From NCBI RefSeq assembly GCF_016862995.1, contig NZ_BOOA01000052.1, positions 1 through 63,719 of the forward strand: a DNA stretch of 63,719 nt, written 5' to 3'. Made by a program: the position numbers and the translations under genes. Within the stretch, counting starts at the first letter, position 1. The number at the start of each line of letters is the position of its first letter. Source of the stretch: Acrocarpospora phusangensis. Lineage in GTDB: Bacteria > Actinomycetota > Actinomycetes > Streptosporangiales > Streptosporangiaceae. The notes under the pieces were generated by a model. It was given only the letters and a program-made list of their open reading frames with translations, did not search any database and had not been told where the DNA came from. Positions 46,465 to 54,747 of the stretch are shown here, in pieces.

Positions 46465-47862
46465 ATGATCCGCTCGCGGTGGAGTGCCCACCTGTGGTTC
46501 GGGGGGTTGCTTCTCGCGGGTGTCGTCGTGCGGGGGCTGGCGGTGCTCGGGTATCGGCCGGTTCTGTGGTTCTGGGCGGATTCGTTCGCGTACCTGAGCT
46601 CGGCCATCGACCTGCGCCCGCTGCCGTCCCGGCCGTCCGGGTACTCGCTGTTCCTCTGGTTCTTCGACAGCGTGCAGGCCGTGGTGGTCGTGCAGCACCT
46701 GATGGGGATCGCGATGGCCGTCGCGATCTACGCGCTGCTGCTGCGGGCCGGGCTGGCCGCCTGGGGGGCCGCGCTGGCCTCCGCGCCGGTGCTGCTGGAC
46801 GTGCATCAGGTGCAGCTGGAGCACCTGATGATGGCCGATCTGCTGTTCACCTTCCTGGTGGTGGCGGCGGTCGCGCTGCTGGTGTGGCGGCCCGGGGCCT
46901 GGGCGGTGGTGGCGGGTCTCGCGCTGCTCGGCGCGGCCACGGTCACCCGGACGCTCGGGCTGCCGCTGGTCGTGGTGGCGGTGGTCTGGCTGCTGCTGCG
47001 CCGGGCGAACTGGCGGGCGGTCGGGGCGGGCGTGCTCGCCGCCGCGGTCGTGGTCGGCGGGTACGCGACCTGGTTCGCGACCGTGCACGGCTCGTTCGGC
47101 CTGGGCGGCAGCAACGTCTGGATGTGGTCCCGCACGATGACGTTCGCGAACTGCCGCGTCATGGACCCGCGCCCGGAGCTGGCGGTGCTCTGCCCGGAGG
47201 CGGGCCCCCGGCTGGCGGCGCCCGCCTACATCTGGGACCCGTCCTCCCCGCTCGTGCGCAGCGGCGCCGCCAAGGAGGAGCTGACCGGCGAGTTCACCTC
47301 CCTGGCCATCCGCAGCCAGCCGGTCGACTTCCTGCTGGCCGGGCTCGGCGACGCCCTCTGGGCCTTCGAATGGAACCGCCGGATCTATCCGTCGCCGGGC
47401 CCCCAGAGCGCCTACGTCTTCCCCGATTCGGTACGGCCGTTCAGCGACAAGGTGGCTTCGGCCGGGCGGACCGCCACCCAGCTGACCGTCCAGTACCAGG
47501 GCTCCAGCGGCGAGACCGCCGTGGTCGAACCGTACGCGGGGTGGCTGCGGGCCTATCAGGAGCAGGGGTACCTGCGGGGGCCCTTCCTGGCGGCGATCCT
47601 GCTCGCGGCGCTGGGCGGCATGGCCGTCCGGCTGGTGCGCGGCCGGTTCGCGGACGCGCTGCCCGCGCTGCTGCCCTGGGCCGCCGCGATGACCCTGGCC
47701 TTCCTGCCGCCGCTGGTCGCCGCGTTCGACCACCGGTATGTGGTGCCCGTCGTCCCGCTCGCCTGCCTGGCCGCCGGGCTGGCCCTGGCGCCGCGCCCGG
47801 CCGGTGGCCGGCCGGCGCGCGTGGCCGTCACCGGCCGGGCCGAGCAGGCGGCGCACGCCTGA
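46465..47862 (+). CDS. Multi-spanning membrane protein, GT-C glycosyltransferase-like
   Basis: A 465-residue protein with about ten membrane segments and an extracytoplasmic loop after the first, carrying [10 protein letters not shown], the kind of acidic motif found in GT-C enzymes that use polyprenyl-phosphate sugars. The C-terminal half has a large exported domain with Cys pairs and a final [12 protein letters not shown] segment. The acceptor is unknown. I start at ATG 46465, 6 nt after AGGAGG; ATG 46450 lies before that ribosome site. Confidence 0.75.
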   Translation: MIRSRWSAHLWFGGLLLAGVVVRGLAVLGYRPVLWFWADSFAYLSSAIDLRPLPSRPSGYSLFLWFFDSVQAVVVVQHLMGIAMAVAIYALLLRAGLAAWGAALASAPVLLDVHQVQLEHLMMADLLFTFLVVAAVALLVWRPGAWAVVAGLALLGAATVTRTLGLPLVVVAVVWLLLRRANWRAVGAGVLAAAVVVGGYATWFATVHGSFGLGGSNVWMWSRTMTFANCRVMDPRPELAVLCPEAGPRLAAPAYIWDPSSPLVRSGAAKEELTGEFTSLAIRSQPVDFLLAGLGDALWAFEWNRRIYPSPGPQSAYVFPDSVRPFSDKVASAGRTATQLTVQYQGSSGETAVVEPYAGWLRAYQEQGYLRGPFLAAILLAALGGMAVRLVRGRFADALPALLPWAAAMTLAFLPPLVAAFDHRYVVPVVPLACLAAGLALAPRPAGGRPARVAVTGRAEQAAHA

Positions 47863-48330
47863 CTAGAGCCGGGTGACGTGCAGCCGGATCACGACCGGCA
47901 GGTCGGCGCTGGGGCCGAGCACGCCGCGCACCCGGGCGATCGCCTGCTGGTCCAGGCGGCGGGTCAGGTCGCCCAGCGGGGTGGCCGGGCGGCAGCGGAT
48001 GTTGATCCTCGTCCGCTCGTACGGGACCACCCGCACGGACAGCTTGTCGATGCCGTACAGGCCCTGGAGGGCGACGCCGAGGGTGGCGGTGGCGGTGCCG
48101 TGACGGGTGCCGTACCGGCGGCGGGCCAACGTGGCGACGAGCCAGCGGGTGGCGACGAGGGCGACCACGGTGACCAGGGTGGTGGTGAGCACGCAGGCCC
48201 AGACGTGGGCGGCCAGGAACTCCAGGTCCAGGATGGCGTGGCCGGGGCGGGCGTCGCGGGCCCACAGGGCGTACAGGCCGGTGAAGACGGCGCAGGCGCC
48301 GACCAGGGCGATGGCGAGGCGGTTGCCCAT
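47863..48330 (-). CDS. Small membrane protein, AmaP-like
   Basis: A 155-residue protein with two N-terminal membrane segments (LAIALVGACAVFTGLYALW and VWACVLTTTLVTVVALVATRWLVATLA) and a soluble C-terminal part (KLSVRVVPYERTRINIRCRP to PVVIRLHVTRL) that resembles the alkaline-shock membrane anchor AmaP. Partner Asp23 proteins are not next to it. Its ATG overlaps the stop of the DUF6286 gene by 1 nt. Confidence 0.78.
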   Translation of the reverse strand: MGNRLAIALVGACAVFTGLYALWARDARPGHAILDLEFLAAHVWACVLTTTLVTVVALVATRWLVATLARRRYGTRHGTATATLGVALQGLYGIDKLSVRVVPYERTRINIRCRPATPLGDLTRRLDQQAIARVRGVLGPSADLPVVIRLHVTRL

Positions 48331-48929
48331 CAGATCCTCCTGCGGCGCAGGCGCACCACGACCTCGTGGCGGCCGTGCAGCGCCAGGCACTGGAGGCGGT
48401 CCCCGACGGCCGCGCCCACCTCGCGCAGCAGATCGCCGGTGCGCGAGGCGTCGGTGACCACGGTGACCTCGATCTGACCGTGCAGCAGCCGGACCCGCGC
48501 CACGTCCACGCCGTCCACGGTGAGCGCCGCGGCGGCCAGGGTACGGCGCAGCCCCGGCCGGGTCAGCCCCATGGTCACGTTCTCGCCGCTGGTCTCCAGG
48601 GCCACCAGCTTGGCCCGGCCCGGGAGCACCGCCAGCGCGATCAGGCCCGCGCCGATCAGGATGGCCACCAGGGCGAGGCCGGGGACGAGCGGATCCTGCC
48701 AGGTCACGCCCAGCATGACCGCCAGCCGGGTCCACGCCGCCGGCGCGCCGAGCCAGGCGCCCACCATCGCCGCGATGATCCCCCACGCGGCCGCCGCCAG
48801 GGCCGTCGCCACCGCCGTGGCCACCGCGGAACGGCCGGGGTTCAGCGTCCTGGTGGCCTGCCTGGCGATCGTCCGGCGCCGGGCGCGCTTGGCCGGCGCG
48901 GCGGCCAAGATCTCCTCAACCGTGCTCAT
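48330..48929 (-). CDS. DUF6286-like membrane protein
   Basis: A 199-residue protein with a basic N-terminus, two membrane segments (AVATALAAAAWGIIAAMVGAWLG and LALVAILIGAGLIALAVLPG) and a C-terminal alpha/beta domain (LRRTLAAAALTVDGVDVARVRLLHGQIEVTVVTDASR). This arrangement is common in actinobacterial envelope-stress clusters together with Asp23/AmaP genes. ATG 48929 begins at STVEEIL; the open frame upstream to 49073 lacks support. Confidence 0.8.
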   Translation of the reverse strand: MSTVEEILAAAPAKRARRRTIARQATRTLNPGRSAVATAVATALAAAAWGIIAAMVGAWLGAPAAWTRLAVMLGVTWQDPLVPGLALVAILIGAGLIALAVLPGRAKLVALETSGENVTMGLTRPGLRRTLAAAALTVDGVDVARVRLLHGQIEVTVVTDASRTGDLLREVGAAVGDRLQCLALHGRHEVVVRLRRRRI

Positions 48930-49145
48930 GGTCACCCAGGGATACACGCCGGAACCGCCCCAGGTGCGCCGCACTCGCCTCTTTGCCCGATCGGGCGGCG
49001 GACGGGCGGAAATATTTGCCCCGCCGCCGGTTAACTCCGGAAACGACCCCTGGACGGCTCGGCCGGTTAACATGAACCAGGCTCATGTACGCTGGCGCGA
49101 GTTAAGCTGCCCGCATGGACATCGACCGCGATGCCTGGAGATTTC

Positions 49146-50327
49146 ATGACATCTGCTGAGGGTTCGGCAGCCCGTTATGACCGGGCCACCGCGGCGCTGG
49201 AACCTCCGTTCGCCGTGGTGGACCTGGACGCGCTCCGCGCCAACGCCGCCGACCTGGTGCGCCGCGCGGGCGGCAAGCCGATCAGGGTGGCCAGCAAGTC
49301 CGTGCGGTGCCGCGCGATCCTGGAGCGGGTGCTGGCCATGGACGGGTTCGCCGGGATCATGGCGTACACGCTGGATGAGGCGCTCTGGCTGGTGTCCTGC
49401 GGGTTCACCGACATCCTGGTGGCCTATCCGACGACCGACAGGACCGCCATCGCGGCCCTCGGCGCCGATCCGCGGGCGGCCCGCGAGATCACCCTCACGA
49501 TCGACTCCTCGGACCACCTCGACCTCCTGGAGGGCCAACCCCACGAGATCCGGATATGTCTGGATATCGATGCGGGCTTCGTGGCCATGGCCGGGAAGTT
49601 CCGCGCCGGCGCGCTCCGCTCCCCCGTCCGGGAGCCCGGCCAGGCCGCCGAACTCGCCGCCCACATCGCCAAACGCCCCGGCCTGCGCCTGACCGGGCTG
49701 CTCTCGTACGAGTCCCAGATCGCCGGCGTCGGCGACAAGATCCCCGGCCTGTACGGCAGAGCCGTCCGCCTCATGCAGGCCATGTCCCGCCGCGAGCTCA
49801 TCGTCCGCCGCGGCCGGATCGTCCACGCCGTACGGCAGGTGGCCGACCTGGAGTTCGTCAACGGCGGCGGCACCGGCTGCCTGGAGCGCACCGTCCGCGA
49901 GAAGGCGGTCACCGAGGTCGCCGCCGGCTCCGGCCTCTACCACCCGCGCCTGTTCGACTTCTACCGCGACTTCACCGGCGTCCCGGCCGCCCTCTTCGCC
50001 CTCCCCGTGGTCCGCAAGCCCTCACCGGGCGTGGCCACCGTGCTGGGCGGCGGCTACCACGCCTCAGGCCCTCCCGGGCCGACCCGGCTGCCGCAGCCGT
50101 ACCTGCCCGCCGGCCTGCGCTACCACCCCGACGAGGGCGCCGGCGAAGTCCAGACGCCCCTGCTCGGGGAGGCCGCCCACGACCTGCGCGTCGGCGACCG
50201 CGTCTGGTTCCGCCACGCCAAGGCCGGCGAACTCTGCGAACACTTCCCCGCCCTCCATCTCCTGGAGAACGACACCGTCACCGAGCGGGTCCCCACGTAC
50301 CGCGGCGAGGGCAAGTTCTTCCTCTGA
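49146..50327 (+). CDS. Amino acid deaminase/aldolase family, alanine-racemase-fold PLP enzyme
   Basis: A 393-residue fold-type III PLP enzyme of the D-threonine aldolase/D-serine dehydratase-like group. The PLP Lys is in PIRVASKSVRC near residue 45, with the barrel continuing through YTLDEALWLVSCGF, ICLDIDAGFVAMAGKFRAGALRSPV and GGGTGCLERTV; a C-terminal domain has WFRHAKAGELCEHFP with metal-like His and Cys ligands. The substrate is probably a D-hydroxy-amino acid. ATG 49146 has GGAG 6 nt upstream. Confidence 0.87.
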   Translation: MTSAEGSAARYDRATAALEPPFAVVDLDALRANAADLVRRAGGKPIRVASKSVRCRAILERVLAMDGFAGIMAYTLDEALWLVSCGFTDILVAYPTTDRTAIAALGADPRAAREITLTIDSSDHLDLLEGQPHEIRICLDIDAGFVAMAGKFRAGALRSPVREPGQAAELAAHIAKRPGLRLTGLLSYESQIAGVGDKIPGLYGRAVRLMQAMSRRELIVRRGRIVHAVRQVADLEFVNGGGTGCLERTVREKAVTEVAAGSGLYHPRLFDFYRDFTGVPAALFALPVVRKPSPGVATVLGGGYHASGPPGPTRLPQPYLPAGLRYHPDEGAGEVQTPLLGEAAHDLRVGDRVWFRHAKAGELCEHFPALHLLENDTVTERVPTYRGEGKFFL

Positions 50328-50417
50328 CCCTCGGAGCGGCACCCGGCGCGTTCCCGCCGATCGACGGCCCCGAGCGGCGTTGGCCCTCTGGCGGCACGGT
50401 TTCCCGTGGGCATTCTG

Positions 50418-50472
50418 GGCGCCGGTGCGGCGAGAAGCCGAACCGGCGTGAACGGCGCCGGATAACGGCGAG
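50418..50472. repeat. Dispersed 55-bp repeat, copy A
   Basis: A 55-bp segment beginning GGCGCCGGTGCGGCG shares 40 positions with 52390-52444 in gapless alignment: 15, 4, 14 and 7 identical bases in blocks, one variable 13-base core and two single mismatches. It lies after the amino acid deaminase gene. Confidence 0.75.
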
Positions 50473-50480
50473 AAGCGGGC

Positions 50481-50876
50481 TTATCGACGGCGGCGGCGGC
50501 GCATGATGAGGATCGCGGCGCCGACGGCGACGAGCACGCCCACGCCGATGAGGACGGGGGCGAGGTTGGGGGCCGGGTAGTCGTCCTCCCAGGTCTCGGT
50601 CTCGCCGGGCGCGGCGCCGTTGGCCGAGGAAGGAGCGGCGCCGTTCGCGAGCGGAGCGGTCGCGCCGAACCCGCGCGAGGACCCGTTCGGCCGCGCGCCC
50701 ACGAAGTCGCCGATCGACGTCACCACCTGCTCGGCCTGCGCCTTCACCTTGGCCACGTTGCGCCCGGCCACCCGCTTGGGGCTGACCCGGTCCGCGATGG
50801 CGTCGACCGTGCGCGCCAGCTCCGTCCGGGTGCGCTCGATCTTCCGCTCCAGCGCCTCGGGATCGGTGTCCGCCAT
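50481..50876 (-). CDS. DUF3618 protein
   Basis: A 131-residue protein with the DUF3618 helix ALERKIERTRTELARTVDAIADRVSPKRVAGRNVAKV at residues about 8-44, a low-complexity Gly/Ala/Pro linker, and one C-terminal membrane segment (APVLIGVGVLVAVGAAILIM) ending in six Arg. It is a tail-anchored protein of unknown function found in actinobacteria. It stands divergent from bcp with about 140 nt between them. Confidence 0.88.
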   Translation of the reverse strand: MADTDPEALERKIERTRTELARTVDAIADRVSPKRVAGRNVAKVKAQAEQVVTSIGDFVGARPNGSSRGFGATAPLANGAAPSSANGAAPGETETWEDDYPAPNLAPVLIGVGVLVAVGAAILIMRRRRRR

Positions 50877-51018
50877 GACGATCCCCTCCTGTTGTCTCGT
50901 CTGTGATCAGTGTGCCAGGCCGGGTACGGCCCCCGGACGCCGCCCGACCCGGTAGTTTGTTGCCGTCGCGACCCGGTCGCTGCCCGAGATGTCCCAGAAC
51001 ACGCCACCCGGAGGCGAA

Positions 51019-51492
51019 GTGAGCCAGTCCAAGCTCGAACCCGGCGACGTCGCGCCGGACTTCATCCTGCCCGACGCCAACGGGGAACACGTCACGCTGA
51101 AGGCGTTCCGCGGCAAACGCGTCATCCTGTACTTCTACCCCGCCGCGATGACCCCCGGGTGCACCAAGCAGGCCTGCGACTTCCGCGACAACCTCAACGC
51201 GCTCACCGGCCACGGTCTCGCCGTCCTCGGCGTGTCCAAGGACAAGCCCGCCAAGCTCGCGCAGTTCGTCGAACGCGACAGCCTCACCTTCCCGCTGCTC
51301 TCCGACCCCGACCTCGAGGTCCACAAGGCGTACGGCGCGTACGGCGAGAAGCAGAACTACGGCAGGACCATCACCGGCGTCCTGCGCTCCACCTTCGTCA
51401 TCGACGCCGAGGGCAAAATCGAAAAGTCCCTCTACAACGTGAAAGCCACCGGCCACGTCGCCCGCCTGCTAAAGGAGCTGGGCATTTCCTGA
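51019..51492 (+). CDS. bcp: Thioredoxin-dependent thiol peroxidase
   Basis: A 157-residue peroxiredoxin of the Bcp/PrxQ class that reduces hydroperoxides in the cytoplasm. The peroxidatic Cys is in AMTPGCTKQACDFRD, with the resolving Cys five residues later, as in the atypical two-Cys type. The start is GTG 51019, 4 nt after GGAGG; an ATG at 50989 is possible but lacks a ribosome site. The region between bcp and the tRNA gene is short and holds no gene. Confidence 0.95.
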   Translation: MSQSKLEPGDVAPDFILPDANGEHVTLKAFRGKRVILYFYPAAMTPGCTKQACDFRDNLNALTGHGLAVLGVSKDKPAKLAQFVERDSLTFPLLSDPDLEVHKAYGAYGEKQNYGRTITGVLRSTFVIDAEGKIEKSLYNVKATGHVARLLKELGIS

Positions 51493-51588
51493 CCCCCGGG
51501 AAACGGGTGTCTCCCACCACCCCGTACCCGGTAGGATGGCGGCACCCGGAAAGTTCCGCGAAAACGAATTTTCTGATAATTGAACAAT

Positions 51589-51662
51589 GGGGTTGTGGCC
51601 CAATTGGCAGAGGCACATGACTTAGGATCATGCCGGTGCGGGTTCGAGTCCCGCCAGCCCCA
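51589..51662 (+). tRNA. tRNA-like gene, anticodon UAG, class I shape
   Basis: Full cloverleaf: 7-bp acceptor GGGGTTG/CAGCCCC, a D arm with AATTGGCAGA, an anticodon stem CATGA/TCATG with loop CTTAGGA, a 5-nt variable loop CCGGT and T arm GCGGG-TTCGAGT-CCCGC, discriminator A, no encoded CCA. The anticodon reads UAG (Leu CUA), but leucine tRNAs have a long variable arm, which is absent here. Annotation software would probably call it tRNA-Leu. Confidence 0.85.
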
Positions 51663-51692
51663 CGAGTGACTGGGACCTGCTGGTCGCAAGAT

Positions 51693-51789
51693 CCCCCCTT
51701 CGGGGGGCTTGCTCCCCGCCGGTCCCTTCGTCGTTTACACGGGGGGACGACCCCCCGAGCCCCCCGGTGTGGGGGGCCGAGCCCCCCAC
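51693..51789. repeat. Cluster of G-run/C-run hairpins after the tRNA
   Basis: Three strong hairpins occur in a row: CCCCCC-TTC-GGGGGG (51693-51707), GGGGGG-ACGA-CCCCCC (near 51741-51756) and GTGGGGGGC-CGA-GCCCCCCAC (51769-51789). The first may end the tRNA transcript. No gene is supported in 51663-51933. Confidence 0.7.
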
Positions 51790-51933
51790 GCCCCCGAGCT
51801 AGCGCGTTGCCCTTTGGGGCGCGGAGTGTTCGGTGACCTTGGCATAAAGTGGGTGCCAAGTTGGCCTCCAGGTAGATCCAAGTGCTGTTCGGCAAGGTTT
51901 GTGGTGACGAGCCGACAGTTCTTTGGAGGGGTC

Positions 51934-52323
51934 ATGTCGAGAGGCGTTCGGGTGCTGGGGGTCCTTGCGGTCGCCGTTCTGGTTGGTGTGGGTGTTTCCG
52001 CGCCGGCGCAGGGGCGGTCGGGTGGGCTGTGGAATAGCAATGACTCCTGGTATGAGGGGTACAGCAGGATCTTCGGGGGCAGTAACGCGAATATGCCGTC
52101 CTATTATTCGGACAAGATCAGCGCTATTCGGAACTACGATTCGGTGGCGTGGGTGCTCTTCGATGACAAGTATTACGAGGATCGGCGTTTCTGCATCCGG
52201 CCCGGTGAGTCCGTGCCCGACCTCGGGGCTCCGCAGTGGAAGTTCAACGACAAGACTTCCTCCGTGCTGAGGCTGACCACCGCGAGCTGCGCCGGTTATC
52301 CGGCCTTCTACACCATCGGCTGA
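51934..52323 (+). CDS. Small secreted protein, beta/gamma-crystallin-like (inhibitor I36 type)
   Basis: A 129-residue exported protein with a signal peptide (RGVRVLGVLAVAVLVGVGVSAPAQG). The mature part has VAWVLFDDKYYEDRRFCIRPGESVPDLG and WKFNDKTSSVLRLTTASC, matching the Greek-key signature of beta/gamma-crystallins such as the Streptomyces metalloprotease inhibitor (family I36); two Cys could form a disulfide. The ATG has GGAGGGG 6 nt upstream. An inhibitor role is inference from the family. Confidence 0.82.
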   Translation: MSRGVRVLGVLAVAVLVGVGVSAPAQGRSGGLWNSNDSWYEGYSRIFGGSNANMPSYYSDKISAIRNYDSVAWVLFDDKYYEDRRFCIRPGESVPDLGAPQWKFNDKTSSVLRLTTASCAGYPAFYTIG

Positions 52324-52389
52324 TGTACGCATGGCGCAGGCTGTATTGCGCTGAGGCGATGGAATGTCTCGACAGGTCGTGCCGCTCTT

Positions 52390-52444
52390 GGCGCCGGTGC
52401 GGCGGGTCGCGTCACCTGCGTCAACGGCGCCGGATAGCGGCGAG
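52390..52444. repeat. Dispersed 55-bp repeat, copy B
   Basis: The gapless partner of 50418-50472, with the same block structure. It lies after the secreted-protein gene. The stretch 52324-52786 contains several short open frames but none has a good ribosome site or recognisable product. Confidence 0.75.
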
Positions 52445-52573
52445 GACATGGCCTCGGGCGGGGGCTCGGAGGCTATTCGTGGTGAGTTTTCGGGGGAAAT
52501 GGCCGGCGGAGTCTACTCCGGTGCCCGCAGCAGCCTCGGAGTGACTCCGCCGTGGTCTTCGGGGGGTGGAGGT

Positions 52574-52609
52574 CAGGTCGCGCGGTGTGTCCTGGCACCG
52601 CGCGACCTG
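52574..52609. terminator. Strong 14-bp hairpin in the 52.3-52.8 kb gap
   Basis: CAGGTCGCGCGGTG (52574-52587) pairs perfectly with 52596-52609 around an 8-nt loop. It has no U tract and lies 250 nt past the secreted-protein gene, so it may end that transcript. Confidence 0.5.
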
Positions 52610-52717
52610 TTCTGGCGATCCACCATCGGTTCGTATCCCTTTACCTACCCCCAAGGGGTGTTCCCGAAAATGATGATGCTGGACCGGTCGTAAGGGGGGT
52701 GTAAGGCAGGTCTGCGA

Positions 52718-52747
52718 CCTGAGTCGTACTCAGGAATCAGTCCTGAG
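52718..52747. promoter_or_regulatory. Overlapping CCTGAGT/ACTCAGG palindromes before the sensor kinase
   Basis: CCTGAGT-CGT-ACTCAGG (52718-52734) overlaps CTCAGGA-ATCAG-TCCTGAG (52729-52747), giving three half-sites 40-70 nt before the kinase start. A single CTCAGGA-GTC half-site lies before the ABC operon (54645-54651). It is a candidate site for the response regulator. Confidence 0.55.
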
Positions 52748-52786
52748 GGTGACCGGGATTGAACAGGTCATACGTATCGTGGGGAC

Positions 52787-53974
52787 ATGTTCGGCAAACT
52801 TCGGGCCTGGGGGCGGGAGCATCCGGCGGTGGTGGACCTGCTCACCATCGCGCCGCTGGTGTTCGTCGCGCTGGCGCTCGTGCCGGAGTATGTCGCCGAT
52901 CCGGTGGGGGAGAGCACGCGGTTCGGTGTGCCGGGCGTGTTGGCGCTTTCGGGTGTGCTGCTGACACCGCTGCTGTGGCGGCGGAGGTTTCCGCGCGAGA
53001 CGTTCGCGGTCGTGGCGGGGATCAGCTTCCTCCAGTGGCTGGTGGGGATCGAGCCGCTGCCGGCCAACCTCGCGGTGCTGGTCGGCATGTACGGCGTCGC
53101 CGCCCGATGCCGCCTGGAATGGGCCGTGGGCGCGGCGGCGGTCGTGGAGTTCGGGACGTTCCTGGCGTTGCGCTCCTGGAACGACCTGTCGCTGGAGGTC
53201 TTCATCAACGCGTCGGTGTTCATGCTGGCCGTCTGGTTCGCCGGCATCTACGCCAACATGCGGCGGCGCTACGTCCAGGGCCTGGAGGAACGCGCGGAAC
53301 GGGCCGAACGGGAGCGGGACCAGCAGGCGCTGATCGCCACCGCCGCCGAGCGGGCCAGGATCGCGCGGGAGCTGCATGACGTGGTGGCCCACAACGTGAG
53401 CGTGATCGTCGTGCAGGCCGACGGCGCCGGCTTCGCGATCGACTCCGACCCGGAGCAGGCGCGCAGGGCCGTACAGGCCATATCGGCGACCGGGCGGCAG
53501 GCGCTGACCGAGATGCGGCGGCTGGTGGGGGTGCTGCGGGACGACGCGGCGAGCGCGGAGGACTATCAGCCGCAGCCGGGCCTGGCGCAGCTGGAGGAAC
53601 TCGTCCGGCAGGTACGGGAGTCGGGGCTGCCGGTGGAGATGACCATCGACGGCGACCTGTCCGGACTGCCGGAGGGTGAGCAGCTGGTGATCTACCGGAT
53701 CGTCCAGGAGGCGCTCACCAACTCGCTCAAACATGGCGGGCCCGGCGCGCGGGCCGAGGTCCAGGTGGAATCCGGCGGACGGGAGATCGTGGTCAGAGTG
53801 GTCGACGACGGGCGCGGCGCGGCCGCCCGGGTCAGCGAAGGCGGGCACGGCCTGATCGGCATGCGGGAACGCGTCACCATGTACGGCGGCACGATGGACG
53901 CCGCCCCCCGCATCGGCGGCGGCTTCCTCGTGGTGGCCCGCCTCCCCGCGGTCGTCCGCGAGGGGGCGGCGTGA
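52787..53974 (+). CDS. Sensor histidine kinase, NarL/LiaS type
   Basis: A 395-residue membrane kinase with about five N-terminal membrane segments, a short coiled linker (GLEERAERAERERDQQALIATA), a HisKA_3 dimerisation domain whose phosphoacceptor His is in ARIARELHDVVAHNVSVIVVQ, and an HATPase domain (IVQEALTNSLKHG, VVDDGRGAA, GHGLIGMRERVTMYGG). It overlaps the response regulator by 4 nt and together they probably control the ABC transporter downstream. The signal is unknown. Confidence 0.94.
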   Translation: MFGKLRAWGREHPAVVDLLTIAPLVFVALALVPEYVADPVGESTRFGVPGVLALSGVLLTPLLWRRRFPRETFAVVAGISFLQWLVGIEPLPANLAVLVGMYGVAARCRLEWAVGAAAVVEFGTFLALRSWNDLSLEVFINASVFMLAVWFAGIYANMRRRYVQGLEERAERAERERDQQALIATAAERARIARELHDVVAHNVSVIVVQADGAGFAIDSDPEQARRAVQAISATGRQALTEMRRLVGVLRDDAASAEDYQPQPGLAQLEELVRQVRESGLPVEMTIDGDLSGLPEGEQLVIYRIVQEALTNSLKHGGPGARAEVQVESGGREIVVRVVDDGRGAAARVSEGGHGLIGMRERVTMYGGTMDAAPRIGGGFLVVARLPAVVREGAA

Positions 53975-54633
53975 TCCGGGTCGCGCTGGTCGACGACCAG
54001 CAGTTGGTCAGGGCCGGGTTCCGGATGGTGCTGAGCGCCCAGCCGGACATCGAGATCGTCGCCGAGGCCGCGGACGGCGCGGCCGCCGTGGCGGCGCTGC
54101 GCGAGACCCGCGCGGACGTCGTGCTGATGGACGTGCGCATGCCCAGGATGGACGGCGTCGAGGCCACCCGGCTCATCCTCGCCCAGCCCGACGCCCCGAA
54201 GGTCCTCATCCTCACCACCTTCGACCTGGACGAGTACGCCTTCGCGGCGATCCGGGCGGGCGCGTCCGGGTTCCTGCTGAAGGACGTGCCGCCCGCCGAC
54301 CTGCTGAGCGCGATCCGGTCCGTGCACGTGGGCGACGCCGTGGTGGCGCCCAGCACGACGCGGCGGCTGCTCGATCTCGTCGCCGCGTACCTGCCGGGGG
54401 AGGCCAGGCCGTCGCGGGACCTGGAGGTGCTGACGGCGCGGGAGCGTGAGGTGCTGCTGCACGTGGCGCGCGGGCTGTCGAACCTGGAGATCGCCGGGCA
54501 GCTCCAGCTGGCCGAGGCCACGGTGAAGACGCATCTCGGCAGGATTCTGGCCAAACTGGAGCTGCGGGACCGGGCCCAGGCCGTCGTGTACGCGTACGAG
54601 AGCGGCCTGGTGGCGAGTCGGCCGAAAGGCTGA
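53971..54633 (+). CDS. LuxR/NarL-family response regulator
   Basis: A 220-residue regulator. The receiver has VALVDDQQLVRAGFRMVL, the phosphorylated Asp in VVLMDVRMPRMDG near residue 53, and LTTFDLDEYAF with FLLKDVPP. The C-terminal LuxR HTH reads LTAREREVLLHVARGLSNLEIAGQLQLAEATVKTHLGRILAKL. The cognate kinase overlaps it upstream, and the ABC genes start 114 nt downstream. Confidence 0.95.
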   Translation: MIRVALVDDQQLVRAGFRMVLSAQPDIEIVAEAADGAAAVAALRETRADVVLMDVRMPRMDGVEATRLILAQPDAPKVLILTTFDLDEYAFAAIRAGASGFLLKDVPPADLLSAIRSVHVGDAVVAPSTTRRLLDLVAAYLPGEARPSRDLEVLTAREREVLLHVARGLSNLEIAGQLQLAEATVKTHLGRILAKLELRDRAQAVVYAYESGLVASRPKG

Positions 54634-54644
54634 CCCCCGGCTAC

Positions 54645-54740
54645 CTCAGGAGTCGCACCGGGCCCGGCCGGGAGCCCCCGCAGGAGCAGACGGAGTCCGT
54701 TCCGAGGGCCGAGGATCGGGACCGCCGGCCGCCCTAGCGT
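54645..54740 (+). promoter_or_regulatory. Promoter region of the ABC transporter genes
   Basis: A CTCAGGA half-site is at 54645-54651 and a -10 like TAGCGT at 54735-54740, exactly 7 nt before the ATG. This points to a leaderless mRNA under the upstream response regulator. Confidence 0.5.
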
Positions 54741-54747
54741 TGACCCC

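Noticed and set aside
52364-52693. 109-codon open frame in the 52.3-52.8 kb gap
   Set aside because: No ribosome site, no recognisable domain, and it contains the dispersed repeat and a strong hairpin.
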